A stretch of DNA of 9,250 nt from the NCBI GenBank assembly GCA_022704925.1, contig JAKJFK010000057.1, positions 1 to 9,250 on the forward strand. Reading direction: 5' to 3'. The stretch comes from a candidate division TA06 bacterium. GTDB taxonomy: Bacteria > Ratteibacteria > UBA8468 > MWAK01. Made by a program: the position numbers and the translations under genes. Position 1 is the first letter of the stretch. Each line of letters starts with the position of its first letter. The notes beneath the pieces are model-generated. The model did not search any database and was not told the DNA's origin. It worked only from the letters and a program-made list of their open reading frames with translations. This document shows, in pieces, positions 1-6,449 of this stretch.

Positions 1-205
1 TCCGGCCCATCTCGACCGACATCCGGACATCCACCACTCCGTCCATGGCCGCGGCCACGATGGGCAGGGCGAACTTCTGGCCGGCCAGATCCCAGGAGGT
101 GTCGACCAGGGCCGGGTCCACCGTGCGGCGGCCGGGCACCAGGGCCACTTCGTCAAAGCCGTAACAACGGCGGGCTTTCCTGCCTCTGCCAATCCACATT
201 CCCAT
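1..205 (-). CDS. IMP dehydrogenase-related protein (GuaB/GuaB3-like), N-terminal part only
   Basis: The visible 68 residues match the first strand and loop of the IMP dehydrogenase/GMP reductase TIM barrel. A YGFDEVALVPG segment (residues 15-25) corresponds to the FDDVLLVPG of GuaB. A later FALPIVAAAMDGVVDV (45-60) corresponds to the IPLVSAAMDTVTE region. The family oxidises IMP to XMP with NAD or reduces GMP. The MGMWIGRGRKARR opening resembles the variant GuaB3-type proteins rather than classical GuaB, so the exact reaction is uncertain. The ATG at 205 is chosen over the Met two codons later because an AAGGGAG ribosome-binding sequence lies 6 nt before it. The gene follows the galE stop by 38 nt on the same strand and is probably co-transcribed. 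The CBS region, if any, and the catalytic Cys loop lie outside the window. Confidence 0.8.
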   Translation of the reverse strand, partial: MGMWIGRGRKARRCYGFDEVALVPGRRTVDPALVDTSWDLAGQKFALPIVAAAMDGVVDVRMSVEMGR

Positions 206-243
206 GGTCGACTCCCTTGAAGGCGAAGATTATGGTTTTTAGT

Positions 244-1185
244 TTAAGCGAGCGTTTTCTTGAAGTATTCGACCGTCCGGGCCAGGCCGTCGGCAAAGGA
301 GACCCGCGGCTCGTAGCCCAGGACCCGGCGCGCCCGGCCGATGTCGGCCAGCGTCCGCATGACGTCGCCGGGCCGAACCGGCGTGAAGAGCGGTTCCAGG
401 TTCGAACCCAGGATGCGGTTGAGCTCGGCCACCAGGTTCAGGATGGAGTGCTCCCGGCCGCAGCCGACGTTGAAGACCAGCCCGGCCGCGGCCGGGTTGC
501 GCACCGCCAGCAGGGTGGCCTCGGCCACGTTCTCGACCGGGGTGAAATCGCGGCTCTGGGTGCCGTCGCCGTGGACCGGCGGCCGTTCACCCTTGAGCAT
601 GCAGGTGATGAACTTGGGGATGACCACCGCGTACTCGTCCTCGAGGCTCTGCCGTTCACCGAAGACGTTGAAGTAGCGGAGACAGGTGACCGGCAGTCCA
701 AACTGGCGGGTGAAGATGTAGCCGTAATGCTCGCCGGCCAGCTTGGAGAGGGCGTACGGAGAGATCAGGGCCGGCAGCTGCGCCTCGGACTGGGGGAAGC
801 GTTCGGCCTCGCCGTAAACGGAGCTGGAGGAGGCCAGGGCGAACTGCCTGACCCCGGCCGCCCGGGCCGCGAACATCATGTTCAGACTGCCGTCGATGTT
901 GACCCGGTTGTAGCTGTAGGGATCGGCCATCGAACGGGGCACCGAGCGCAGGGCGGCCAGGTGAACGACGTAAGAGACGCCCCGGCAGGCCTCGGCGCAG
1001 GCCGCCTGGTCGCAGATGTCGCCCCGGAGCACCTCCACTCCCGGGCCGGCGACCCCGGCCAGGTTGGACTCGCGGCCGGAGCTGAAGTTGTCCAGGACGC
1101 GCACCGAACCGCCTTCCCGGACCAGGCGTTCCACCAGGTGGCTGCCGATGAAGCCGGCGCCGCCGGTCACCAGGTATTCAGCCAT
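244..1185 (-). CDS. galE: NAD-dependent nucleotide-sugar 4-epimerase (GalE/WbpP type)
   Basis: This is an extended short-chain dehydrogenase of 313 residues, a full family length. It carries the NAD-binding TGGAGFIG at residues 7-14, a SSSSVYG stretch at 119-125 supplying the catalytic Ser/Thr, and the YxxxK pair Tyr144/Lys148. RYFNVFGERQ (170-179) and SRDFTPVENV (211-220) are typical of the substrate domain. Family enzymes interconvert UDP-glucose/UDP-galactose or the N-acetyl forms in the cytoplasm. The ALRSVPRS segment (78-85) is reminiscent of WbpP-type UDP-GlcNAc 4-epimerases, so surface-polysaccharide precursor synthesis is as plausible as the Leloir pathway. A TTG nine nucleotides upstream (1194) is an alternative start; neither has a good ribosome-binding site, so the ATG is preferred. 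The galK neighbour supports a galactose link. Epimerase/dehydratase is certain; substrate is not. Confidence 0.88.
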   Translation of the reverse strand: MAEYLVTGGAGFIGSHLVERLVREGGSVRVLDNFSSGRESNLAGVAGPGVEVLRGDICDQAACAEACRGVSYVVHLAALRSVPRSMADPYSYNRVNIDGSLNMMFAARAAGVRQFALASSSSVYGEAERFPQSEAQLPALISPYALSKLAGEHYGYIFTRQFGLPVTCLRYFNVFGERQSLEDEYAVVIPKFITCMLKGERPPVHGDGTQSRDFTPVENVAEATLLAVRNPAAAGLVFNVGCGREHSILNLVAELNRILGSNLEPLFTPVRPGDVMRTLADIGRARRVLGYEPRVSFADGLARTVEYFKKTLA

Positions 1186-1195
1186 GCTTGCCAAC

Positions 1196-1229
1196 CCGGG
1201 AAAGGCAGCCGGAAGGACGGCCGGAAAGG
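1196..1229. repeat. three short imperfect tandem repeats in the galE leader
   Basis: On the plus strand the unit CCGGGAAAGG / CCGGAAGG / CCGGAAAGG recurs at a 12-13 nt spacing (about 1196, 1209 and 1221). The repeats lie just before the galE start and downstream of the possible promoter near 1270. The function is unknown, and the repeats may be chance in GC-rich DNA. Confidence 0.35.
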
Positions 1230-1264
1230 TTTGTTTTAGGGGGGAGTAAGGCTACCATAAATTA

Positions 1265-1294
1265 ATTTTACTACAAGGGCCAACCCCGACGCAA
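1265..1294 (-). promoter_or_regulatory. possible internal promoter for galE
   Basis: Reading leftward, a TAAAAT box (1270-1265) lies 18 nt after TTGCGT (1294-1289), within an AT-rich island (1258-1275) that stands out in the GC-rich 141-nt gap between galK and galE. The -35 match is weak (TTG only). If used, transcription would start near 1258, with a leader of about 70 nt. Confidence 0.3.
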
Positions 1295-1326
1295 ACCGGC
1301 GGCGGAATTCTTCAAAACCGCCCCGG

Positions 1327-2433
1327 TCAATCGTTAACAAGACCGGCGCCATCCGGGATGGAGGCCAGGTAAACGGCCGGTTCGCGGCCGAATTCGGCCC
1401 GGAAGGCGGCCCGTAATCTGCGGGCGAAATCCCCGGCGGCGCCGGCGGCCACCAGGTTGACGGTGGCGCCGCCCCAGCCGGCCCCGGAGAGCTTGGCGCC
1501 GATGATCCCCGGCTGCCGGTAGGCGGTCTCCACCAGGAAGTCAAGTTCCGGCGTGGAGTTTTCGAAGAGGTCGCGCGAACTGGAATGGGAGGCCCGCATC
1601 AGTTCGCCCAGGCGGGCCAGGTCCCCGCGGCGCAGCACCCCGGCCGCCTCCCGGACCCGCCGGTTCTCGTTGACCACGTGTTCGGCCCGGTTCCGGAGCG
1701 CCGGGTCGGCCAGGCCGGGAGCCAGCCGCCGGAAATCCTCCGGTTCCAGGTCGCGCAGGGCGGCCAGGCCGGGCCGGCGACCGGCGAAGAAATCGAGGGC
1801 GGCCGAGCATTCCCGGCGGCGCCGGTTGTAGCCGGAGGCGGCCAGCCGGCGGCCGCGGCCGGAATCGCAGACGACCACCGCCGCCCGGGCCGGCAGGCGG
1901 AAGACCTCGTAATCGAGGGTGCGGCAGTCCAGCCAGAGCAGGGAATCGGCCCGGCCGAAGGCGCAGCCGAACTGGTCGAGGATGCCGCAGCCGACCCCGA
2001 CGAACTCGTTCTCGGCCCGCCGGCAGAGCTTGACCATCTCCAGCCGGGAGAGGTCGAAACCGGCCAGCCCCTGCAGAAAGAAGCCGAAGGCCAGTTCCAG
2101 GGCGGCCGAGCTGCTCAGGCCGGCCCCGAAAGGAAGCGCGCTTTCGATCCGCGCCTCGAAGCCGGGCAGGGAAACCCCGAGCCGCCGCAATTCCCGGACG
2201 ACTCCCTTGGGGTAATCGGCCCAGGCGCGTTCGGGATCCTTTTCAACCCGGTCGAGGGAGAATTCGCAGGACTGGTCGAGGCGGGCCGAGAAGATCCGGC
2301 CGCGGGAACCGGACGCGCGCCGGCCGGAAACGGTGGTCCTGAGGTCGATGGCGGCCAGCAGGACAAAGCCCTCGTTGTAATCGGTGTGATTGCCGAGAAT
2401 CTCGACCCGGCCGGGCGACTGGGCGGTCACCAT
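1327..2433 (-). CDS. galK: galactokinase (GHMP kinase family)
   Basis: The 368-residue protein has the three GHMP-kinase motifs in order. The galactokinase signature PGRVEILGNHTDYNEG is at 7-22, the ATP-binding loop LPFGAGLSSSAALE at 100-113, and motif 3 KLSGAGWGGATVNLV at 314-328. The CGILDQFG segment supplies the expected catalytic base, Asp153. It should phosphorylate galactose at C1 with ATP in the cytoplasm. The sugar-contact Glu of the usual GEHTDYN is Asn15 here (GNHTDYN), so a related sugar cannot be excluded. The ATG at 2433 is the only sensible start, since PGR follows six residues later; its ribosome-binding site is weak. It begins 21 nt after the stop of the oxidoreductase gene, probably in one transcript, with galE downstream. 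No galT is in the window. Confidence 0.9.
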   Translation of the reverse strand: MVTAQSPGRVEILGNHTDYNEGFVLLAAIDLRTTVSGRRASGSRGRIFSARLDQSCEFSLDRVEKDPERAWADYPKGVVRELRRLGVSLPGFEARIESALPFGAGLSSSAALELAFGFFLQGLAGFDLSRLEMVKLCRRAENEFVGVGCGILDQFGCAFGRADSLLWLDCRTLDYEVFRLPARAAVVVCDSGRGRRLAASGYNRRRRECSAALDFFAGRRPGLAALRDLEPEDFRRLAPGLADPALRNRAEHVVNENRRVREAAGVLRRGDLARLGELMRASHSSSRDLFENSTPELDFLVETAYRQPGIIGAKLSGAGWGGATVNLVAAGAAGDFARRLRAAFRAEFGREPAVYLASIPDGAGLVND

Positions 2434-2454
2434 GGTTTGGGGCGGGCCGGCGGT

Positions 2455-3024
2455 TCAGTCGGAACGGCGGCCGGCCGGCCGGGGGATCGCCTGCCGGTAA
2501 CCGGACCGCAGGGCCTCTTCGTTGAGGGCGATGACGTTCTTCTTGCCGGGGAAGACCGCCGGCAGGGCCTTTTCGAGGGCGGCCAGCCCCGGAAAGGGAT
2601 CGAACCGGCCGGCGGCGGCGCCGGCGACGTAACCGGCCACCACCATGTTGGCGCAGCGTTCGTCGCCGACCGCCCGGGCGGCGGAAAGAGCCTCCACCGG
2701 CACGATCCGCCGGTCCCGGCGGCAGGCCACGGCAACCTGTTCGGAGTTGATGACAAGCATCCCGCGGCGGCCGACCATTCCGGCCAGGTAGTCGAAGGCC
2801 AGCGGATCCAGGAAGATGCCCAGTTCCGCCCGCGAAATGATCGGCGAGGGGACCTCCTCGCGGGCCAGGATGACGGTGGAGAAGGCATAGCCGCCGCGCA
2901 TCTCGGCGCCGTAGATCGGGTAGCAGCTGACGTTGAACCCCTCATTCATGCCGGCGATGGCCAGGAGTTTGCCCAGGGTGATGACGCCCTGGCCGCCGGT
3001 ACCGCCAAGTATGATTCGGCACAT
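2455..3024 (-). CDS. 2-oxoacid:ferredoxin oxidoreductase gamma subunit (KorC/PorG-like), stand-alone
   Basis: A protein of 189 residues forms a single POR-gamma domain. GTGGQG at 8-13 is the family's glycine-rich loop and YGAEMRGG at 38-45 is the conserved second motif; PSPIISRAEL follows. In pyruvate, 2-oxoglutarate and branched-chain 2-oxoacid:ferredoxin oxidoreductases this subunit joins thiamine-diphosphate alpha/beta subunits that form acyl-CoA and reduced ferredoxin. The frame is open further upstream to an ATG at 3090. That start is rejected because the conserved domain begins at the ATG at 3024 and the upstream part overlaps the predicted promoter. No alpha, beta or ferredoxin-like delta gene is adjacent: upstream is the divergent pstS and downstream is galK. 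The specific oxoacid cannot be told. The C-terminus ends in a basic PRPAGRRSD tail. Confidence 0.82.
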   Translation of the reverse strand: MCRIILGGTGGQGVITLGKLLAIAGMNEGFNVSCYPIYGAEMRGGYAFSTVILAREEVPSPIISRAELGIFLDPLAFDYLAGMVGRRGMLVINSEQVAVACRRDRRIVPVEALSAARAVGDERCANMVVAGYVAGAAAGRFDPFPGLAALEKALPAVFPGKKNVIALNEEALRSGYRQAIPRPAGRRSD

Positions 3025-3078
3025 AGAGGTTCCAGTCGTGGACCGGAAAAAGAATCGTGGTTCGTGAAAACTGCTGAT

Positions 3079-3087
3079 ATTATAGCA
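3079..3087 (-). promoter_or_regulatory. extended -10 promoter for the KorC-like/galK unit
   Basis: The minus strand reads TGCTATAAT from 3087 to 3079, a perfect TATAAT with the TGn extension that relieves dependence on a -35 box. No good -35 hexamer is seen near 3102-3107. The start would fall near 3072, leaving about 48 nt to the ATG at 3024. Confidence 0.55.
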
Positions 3088-3106
3088 CAAGGCCGGAACG
3101 GCGATC

Positions 3107-3128
3107 CGAAGGAGCGCGATTTCCTCCG
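3107..3128. promoter_or_regulatory. imperfect inverted repeat between divergent promoters, possible operator
   Basis: CGAAGGA (3107-3113) and TCCTCCG (3122-3128) form an inverted repeat matching at six of seven positions around an 8-nt spacer. It lies where both divergent promoters would have their -35 regions, so one regulator could act on both. No Pho-box-like direct repeat was recognised here. The match is short and the assignment is inference. Confidence 0.3.
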
Positions 3129-3144
3129 CCCGGTTCCCATGGTG

Positions 3145-3150
3145 TATAAT
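3145..3150 (+). promoter_or_regulatory. -10 box of the pst operon promoter
   Basis: A perfect TATAAT ends 20 nt before the pstS ATG. Transcription would begin near 3157, giving a leader of only about 14 nt. No recognisable -35 is seen at 3121-3127, which suits a promoter needing an activator such as PhoB (inference). No ribosome-binding sequence is seen between the box and the ATG. Confidence 0.5.
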
Positions 3151-3170
3151 CTAAGCGCGGATTTCCACCG

Positions 3171-3995
3171 ATGCGCTACCAATTCCGAACACCTTACATC
3201 GCCCTCCTCTGCCTGGCGGCAATGCTTAACGGCTGTGCCGCGCCCCGCAAGGTCATTCTGGCCGGGTCCACCTCGATCCAGCCCTTCGCCGAACTCTGGT
3301 CGGACGAATACGCCAAAGAACGGCCGGAGGTCCGGGTGATCGTCCAGGGCGGCGGTTCCAGCGCCGGCGTCGAGGCGGCCCGGTCCGGCACCGCCGACAT
3401 CGGGATGTCTTCGCGCCAGCTGAAACCCGAGGAGGAGTTCGGGAACGACGGCGCGCCCCGGCTGAAAAAGATCATAGTCGCTTACGACGCCATCGCGGTC
3501 ATCGTCAACGCCCGCTCCCCGCTGACCGGCATCTCCAGCGCCGAACTCCGGGACATCTTCTCCGGCCGGACCTACTCGTTTCGGGGCCGGCGGCTGACCG
3601 TGGTCACCCGCGAGGAGGGTTCGGGAACCCGGGCCAGTTTTGAAGAGGCGGTGATGAAGGCTGACGATGGCCGGACGACGCTTCCCATCTCCAATTCCGC
3701 CCTGGTCCAGGACTCCAACGGCGCGGTCCGGGAGATCGTGGCCGGCGATCCCAATGCCATCGGGTACATCTCGCTGGGCCTGGTGGACCGGCGGGTCCGG
3801 GCCCTCTCCCTGGATGGGGTGGTGCCCGGCGAGGCTGCGGTCCGCGCCGGGACCTACCGGCTGGTCCGCCCCTTCCTCTTCCTGGTCCGGCCGGAAACGA
3901 AATCCCCGGACGTCCGGGAATTCATAAACTTCTGCCTCTCGCCCGAAGGGCAGGAGATCGTGGCCCGCCAGGGACTGCTGAAGGTCTTCCGATGA
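3171..3995 (+). CDS. pstS: phosphate-binding lipoprotein of the Pst importer
   Basis: The 274-residue protein begins with a short lipoprotein signal peptide: basic MRYQFR, a hydrophobic core, then the lipobox LNGC with lipidated Cys22. The mature part shows PstS phosphate-binding loops: GSTSIQP (32-38), GGGSSAG (60-66), TADIGMSSR with Asp76 (74-82), and REEGSGTR (147-154). These correspond to the Ser/Thr, Asp and Arg residues that wrap phosphate in the family. It would capture phosphate outside the membrane and deliver it to PstC/PstA. It is short for the family, close to the compact form seen outside enterobacteria. The ATG at 3171 has no clear ribosome-binding site and lies only about 14 nt from the predicted transcript start, so initiation may be near-leaderless. 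The stop overlaps the pstC start. Confidence 0.93.
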   Translation: MRYQFRTPYIALLCLAAMLNGCAAPRKVILAGSTSIQPFAELWSDEYAKERPEVRVIVQGGGSSAGVEAARSGTADIGMSSRQLKPEEEFGNDGAPRLKKIIVAYDAIAVIVNARSPLTGISSAELRDIFSGRTYSFRGRRLTVVTREEGSGTRASFEEAVMKADDGRTTLPISNSALVQDSNGAVREIVAGDPNAIGYISLGLVDRRVRALSLDGVVPGEAAVRAGTYRLVRPFLFLVRPETKSPDVREFINFCLSPEGQEIVARQGLLKVFR

Positions 3996-4846
3996 GGCGC
4001 GAAGTAGCCGGCCGGATCCTGCTGGTCATCGCCTGCTCCTCGGTCTTCATGCTGGCGGCGATCACCTTCTTCATCTTCCGGGAGGGGCTGCCGCTGATCA
4101 TCAAGACCGGTCCGGCCGCCTTCCTGGCCGGCCGCGACTGGGCCCCCTCCCGCGGCCTCTTCGGCATCCGGCCGATGATCCTCTCCTCGGTCTGGATCAC
4201 GCTGGGAGCGCTGCTCCTGGGTATCCCAACCGGGGTGGCCTGCGCCATCTACCTGGCCGAACTGGCCGGTACTCGCCTGCTGAGGGTACTAAAACCGGCG
4301 ATCGAACTGCTGGCCGGCATCCCATCGGTGGTTTACGGCTTCATGGGCGTGGCCATCCTGGTCCCGTTGATCCGCAATCTCCTGGGCGGCCCCGGCTTCT
4401 CCCTGCTGGCCGGCTGCGTCATCCTGGCCGTGATGATCCTGCCCACCATCATCAGCATCTCCACCGACTCCATCCGGGCGGTACCGCCCGAATTCCGGGA
4501 GGCCTCGGTCTCGATGGGGGCCACCCGCTGGCAGACAACCTTCCACGTGATCCTGCCGGCCGCCCGAAACGGAATCCTGGCCTCGATCATCCTGGGCATG
4601 GGACGGGCGATCGGCGAAACGATGGCGGTGATCATGGTGGCCGGCAACGCCCTGACCATTCCCCGTTCGCCGCTGGACCCGGTACGGCCGCTGACCAGCA
4701 ATATCGCCCTGGAGATGGGCTATGCCACCGGGGATCACCAGAAGGCGCTCTTCGCCACCGGCATCGTTCTCTTTATCTTCATCCTGCTGCTTAACATCCT
4801 GGCCACCGTCACCGCCCGGCTGGGCGCCGGGGATATGAAGCGATGA
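3992..4846 (+). CDS. pstC: phosphate ABC transporter permease PstC
   Basis: This is a 284-residue integral membrane protein. It has an N-terminal hydrophobic helix (about 8-29), then a core with further helices at roughly 62-88, 105-125, 137-157, 194-218 and 252-275. The EAA-type coupling loop that docks on the ATPases is EASVSMGATRWQTTF (170-184) followed by a VILPAARNGI segment. The pore-lining RAIGETMAV (205-213) is the family hallmark. Together with PstA it forms the transmembrane heterodimer that carries phosphate inward. The start overlaps the pstS stop in an ATGA, with AAGG about 7 nt upstream. The assignment as C rather than A rests on its place as first permease after pstS and on the GIPTGVACAIYLAE stretch. 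Confidence 0.93.
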   Translation: MRREVAGRILLVIACSSVFMLAAITFFIFREGLPLIIKTGPAAFLAGRDWAPSRGLFGIRPMILSSVWITLGALLLGIPTGVACAIYLAELAGTRLLRVLKPAIELLAGIPSVVYGFMGVAILVPLIRNLLGGPGFSLLAGCVILAVMILPTIISISTDSIRAVPPEFREASVSMGATRWQTTFHVILPAARNGILASIILGMGRAIGETMAVIMVAGNALTIPRSPLDPVRPLTSNIALEMGYATGDHQKALFATGIVLFIFILLLNILATVTARLGAGDMKR

Positions 4847-5691
4847 AACTCCTGCCCCACAATCCGGCCCGGGACCAGCGGATCATGGAATCCGGCTGCC
4901 GGCTGATGGCGGCCCTGGTGCTCTCGATCCTCCTCTTCATCATCGGGTTCATCCTCGCCCGGGGCCTTCCGCAATTGAAGCCGGCCTTCATTTTCGGCCA
5001 GCCGGAGATGATGGGCGAGCGCGGCGGCATCTTCCCGACGCTGCTGGGCACCTTTCTCCTGCCCCTGGTCGCCCTGCTGATCGCCACCCCGCTCGGGGTC
5101 GGCACCGCCGTCTACCTGACCGAGTACACCCGGCCGAACCGCCTCACCGCCCTCATCCGCTTCGGAACCGAATGCCTGGCCGGCATCCCGTCGATCATCT
5201 TCGGCCTCTTCGGGTTCGTGCTATTCGTGGTTACCCTGAAACTCGGCTGGTCGATCCTTTCGGGCGGCCTGACGCTGGCGGTGATGGTGCTGCCGACGAT
5301 CATCCGGACCAGCGAGGAGGCGATCGGGGCGGTGCCGCGCCACTACCGGGAGGTGGCCCTCTCATTGGGCGCCACCCGCTGGCAGGCCGTCACCCGGGTG
5401 GTGCTGCCGAGCGCCTTCCCGGGCATCCTGACCGGCATCATGCTGGCCTTCGGCCGCTCGATCGGGGAGACGGCCGCCGTCATCTTCACCGCCGGCATCT
5501 CGCTCAAGCGGCCCCTTTCGGCCCTGGACTCGGTACGCACCATGGCCGTCCATTTCTATATCCTGGTCCGGGAGGGCATCAGCCTGCCGAACGCGTACGG
5601 CACGGCGGCGCTCCTGATCCTGCTCATCCTGGCGGTCAACGTGGCCACCTACTGGCTGATGCATCGTTTCCTGAGGCGGATACATGGCTGA
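4843..5691 (+). CDS. pstA: phosphate ABC transporter permease PstA
   Basis: The second permease has 282 residues. An N-terminal helix (about 20-40) precedes a core with GTFLLPLVALLIATPLGVG (69-87), CLAGIPSIIFGLFGF (111-125), and helices near 140-153, 195-218 and 253-273. Its EAA coupling loop is REVALSLGATRWQAV (169-183) and its pore motif is SIGETAAVIF (206-215), the usual PstA version of these elements. PstC and PstA therefore present two non-identical docking loops, which fits with two non-identical ATPases downstream. The ATG at 4843 overlaps the pstC stop (ATGA), and the 3' end overlaps pstB1 by 8 nt, implying coupled translation. Confidence 0.93.
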   Translation: MKLLPHNPARDQRIMESGCRLMAALVLSILLFIIGFILARGLPQLKPAFIFGQPEMMGERGGIFPTLLGTFLLPLVALLIATPLGVGTAVYLTEYTRPNRLTALIRFGTECLAGIPSIIFGLFGFVLFVVTLKLGWSILSGGLTLAVMVLPTIIRTSEEAIGAVPRHYREVALSLGATRWQAVTRVVLPSAFPGILTGIMLAFGRSIGETAAVIFTAGISLKRPLSALDSVRTMAVHFYILVREGISLPNAYGTAALLILLILAVNVATYWLMHRFLRRIHG

Positions 5692-6442
5692 CCCGATCAT
5701 CCGGACCGAGGACCTCGGCCTGACCGGCAACGGCGACCGTCTGCTCGGCTCCATCTCGATCGAGCTGGAGCGGAACACCATCCTGGGCATCATCGGCCCG
5801 ACCGGCAGCGGCAAGACCTCCTTCCTGCGCGTGATCAACCGGCTGATCGAATTCGACCACGGCTACCGGGTAAGCGGCCGGGTCTACTTCGAGGAACGCG
5901 ACATCTACCAGCCGGAGGTCGACCTGGCCTGGCTGCGCCGCCAGATCGGCATGGTCTTCGCCCTGCCGGTGCCGCTGCCGATGTCGATTTACGACAACCT
6001 GGCCTTCGGGCCGCGCCTGAACGGCATCCGGAAACGGGCCGAACTGGACGAACTGGTCGAGAACAGCCTGCGCTCGGCCTATCTCTGGGGGGAGGTCAAG
6101 GACCGGCTGGAACTCCCGGCCCTGAAACTCTCCGGGGGACAGCAGCAGCGCCTCTGCCTGGCCCGCATCCTGGCCCTCAAGCCCCGGGTGGTCCTGCTGG
6201 ACGATCCCTGCAGCGGCCTGGATCCCATCTCCACCAGCCGGATCGAGGAGGCCATCCTCAGGCTGAAGAAGCACTTCTCCTTCATCCTGGTCACCAACAA
6301 CACCAAGCAGGTGAGCCGGGTGGCCGACCGGACCGCCTTCTTCCTTTACGGAGACCTGGTCGAGATCGGTCCCACCGCGAAAATCTTCACCGCGCCGGCC
6401 GACCGGCGCACCAACGATTACCTAACCGGCCGTTTCGGCTGA
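5684..6442 (+). CDS. pstB: PstB-type ATPase 1, degenerate nucleotide site with intact LSGGQ
   Basis: A 252-residue phosphate-importer ATPase. Walker A GPTGSGKT is intact (38-45) and so is the ABC signature LSGGQ (149-153) with QQRLC after it. Several residues needed for hydrolysis are replaced. The A-loop aromatic is Gly15. The Q-loop, normally VFQKPNPFP, reads VFALPVPLP, with Ala93 in place of Gln. Walker B ends VLLDDP, with Asp174 in place of the catalytic Glu. The H-loop reads VTNNT, with Asn205 in place of His. The D-loop SGLDP is kept. The protein should bind ATP but be poor at hydrolysing it in its own Walker site, while donating a good signature to its partner. It sits directly between pstA (8-nt overlap) and the second pstB (7-nt gap). 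A GAGGCGG sequence precedes the ATG. The reading frame is clean, so this is not decay by frameshift. Confidence 0.92.
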   Translation: MADPIIRTEDLGLTGNGDRLLGSISIELERNTILGIIGPTGSGKTSFLRVINRLIEFDHGYRVSGRVYFEERDIYQPEVDLAWLRRQIGMVFALPVPLPMSIYDNLAFGPRLNGIRKRAELDELVENSLRSAYLWGEVKDRLELPALKLSGGQQQRLCLARILALKPRVVLLDDPCSGLDPISTSRIEEAILRLKKHFSFILVTNNTKQVSRVADRTAFFLYGDLVEIGPTAKIFTAPADRRTNDYLTGRFG

Positions 6443-6449
6443 GCCGCCC

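Noticed and set aside
217-1239. Open plus-strand frame of 340 codons opposite galE
   Set aside because: Antisense to a clear epimerase, low-complexity composition, no motifs or ribosome-binding site.
3025-3090. 22-residue N-terminal extension of the KorC-like protein
   Set aside because: The conserved domain starts at the ATG at 3024, and the extension begins within the predicted -10 promoter.
3101-3170. Pho box upstream of pstS
   Set aside because: No direct repeats resembling the enterobacterial or Bacillus Pho boxes could be found. Only an imperfect inverted repeat is present.
1585-3339. Open plus-strand frame of 584 codons opposite galK and the KorC-like gene
   Set aside because: Gly/Ala/Pro/Arg-rich composition with no recognisable domain, fully antisense to two well-supported genes, and running through the divergent promoter region into pstS. 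A shadow of GC-rich codon use.
5684-6442. pstB1 as a decaying pseudogene
   Set aside because: The frame is intact, its length equals its paralogue, and Walker A, LSGGQ and D-loop are preserved. The losses match those expected for a degenerate partner subunit.
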